Shown here: positions 5,713 to 5,783 of the stretch, in pieces
Layout: every line of letters begins with the position of its first letter
Position numbering within the stretch: position 1 is the stretch's first letter
Assembly: GCA_938018045.1 (NCBI GenBank)
Contig: CALIIP010000088.1
Span: forward strand, 1-5,783
Length of the DNA stretch: 5,783 bases
Source: an uncultured Flavobacteriaceae bacterium
GTDB taxonomy: Bacteria; Bacteroidota; Bacteroidia; Flavobacteriales; Flavobacteriaceae
Direction of reading: 5' to 3'
Translations under genes and position numbers: made by a program
Notes under the pieces: model-generated
The model's database searches: none
What the model was told of the DNA's origin: nothing
What the model saw: the letters and a program-made list of their open reading frames with translations, nothing else

Positions 5713-5783
5713 ATGAACAAAAAACTCATTTTAACCGTCGGACTTCTTTTTAGTTTCTTTATAAGTAATGCTCAAGATGCAGT
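5713..5783 (+). CDS. Start of an exported or membrane protein, cut by window edge
   Basis: The first 23 codons of a gene begin with ATG one base after the nuclease stop. They encode Met-Asn-Lys-Lys, a hydrophobic core (LILTVGLLFSFFI) and SNAQDA, a typical Bacteroidota signal peptide with probable cleavage before the Gln. The mature protein is outside the window. From memory of flavobacterial gene order, a NupC-type nucleoside transporter with an N-terminal secreted extension often follows the BFN gene, which would make sense beside a nuclease. That identity is a guess, and only the signal peptide is visible. Confidence 0.7.
   Translation, partial: MNKKLILTVGLLFSFFISNAQDA

Noticed and set aside
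1..5783. Defence island, CRISPR array, toxin-antitoxin pair, tRNA or insertion sequence
   Set aside because: Both strands are accounted for by housekeeping genes and short intergenic regions; no such signature was found.

Overview
The window looks like chromosomal DNA from a member of the Flavobacteriaceae (Bacteroidota). The evidence is low G+C, A-rich leaders without clear Shine-Dalgarno sequences, TAnnTTTG-type -7 promoter elements, signal peptides ending in 'AFSQ' or 'SNAQ', a DUF5686/carboxypeptidase-like regulatory domain protein, and a nuclease of the BFN-plus-UVR architecture common in this phylum. Genus cannot be fixed from the sequence alone.

Layout. The left third (1-1919, minus strand) is the N-terminal three quarters of a large exported protein of the DUF5686 family, cut by the window edge. 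Upstream of it on the same strand is pdhB (1979-2959), the E1 beta subunit of pyruvate dehydrogenase, with an intrinsic terminator wedged between the two. A 173-base divergent control region (2960-3132) separates pdhB from etfB and etfA on the plus strand. It contains a perfect 10+2+10 palindrome placed where the etf -33 region should be. etfB and etfA are separated by 85 bases built almost entirely of degenerate octamers, and etfA ends in a strong intrinsic terminator. A G+C-rich REP-like palindrome flanked by a 6-base direct repeat follows. Then come a bifunctional-nuclease gene that starts at TTG and, one base after its stop, the first 23 codons of another gene for an exported or membrane protein.

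How the genes work together. PdhB and ETF are both central energy metabolism. Pyruvate dehydrogenase makes acetyl-CoA and NADH, while ETF collects electrons from acyl-CoA dehydrogenases and passes them to the quinone pool through ETF:quinone oxidoreductase. Their divergent promoters share one intergenic region, so they could be regulated together, but the palindrome's position points mainly to the etf side. The nuclease and the gene after it form a separate tightly packed unit.

This is mostly an ordinary housekeeping region. I see no defence system, CRISPR array, insertion sequence or RNA gene. The unusual content is in the intergenic DNA: the operator-like palindrome, the octamer array, the REP-like element, and a terminator that abuts a start codon.
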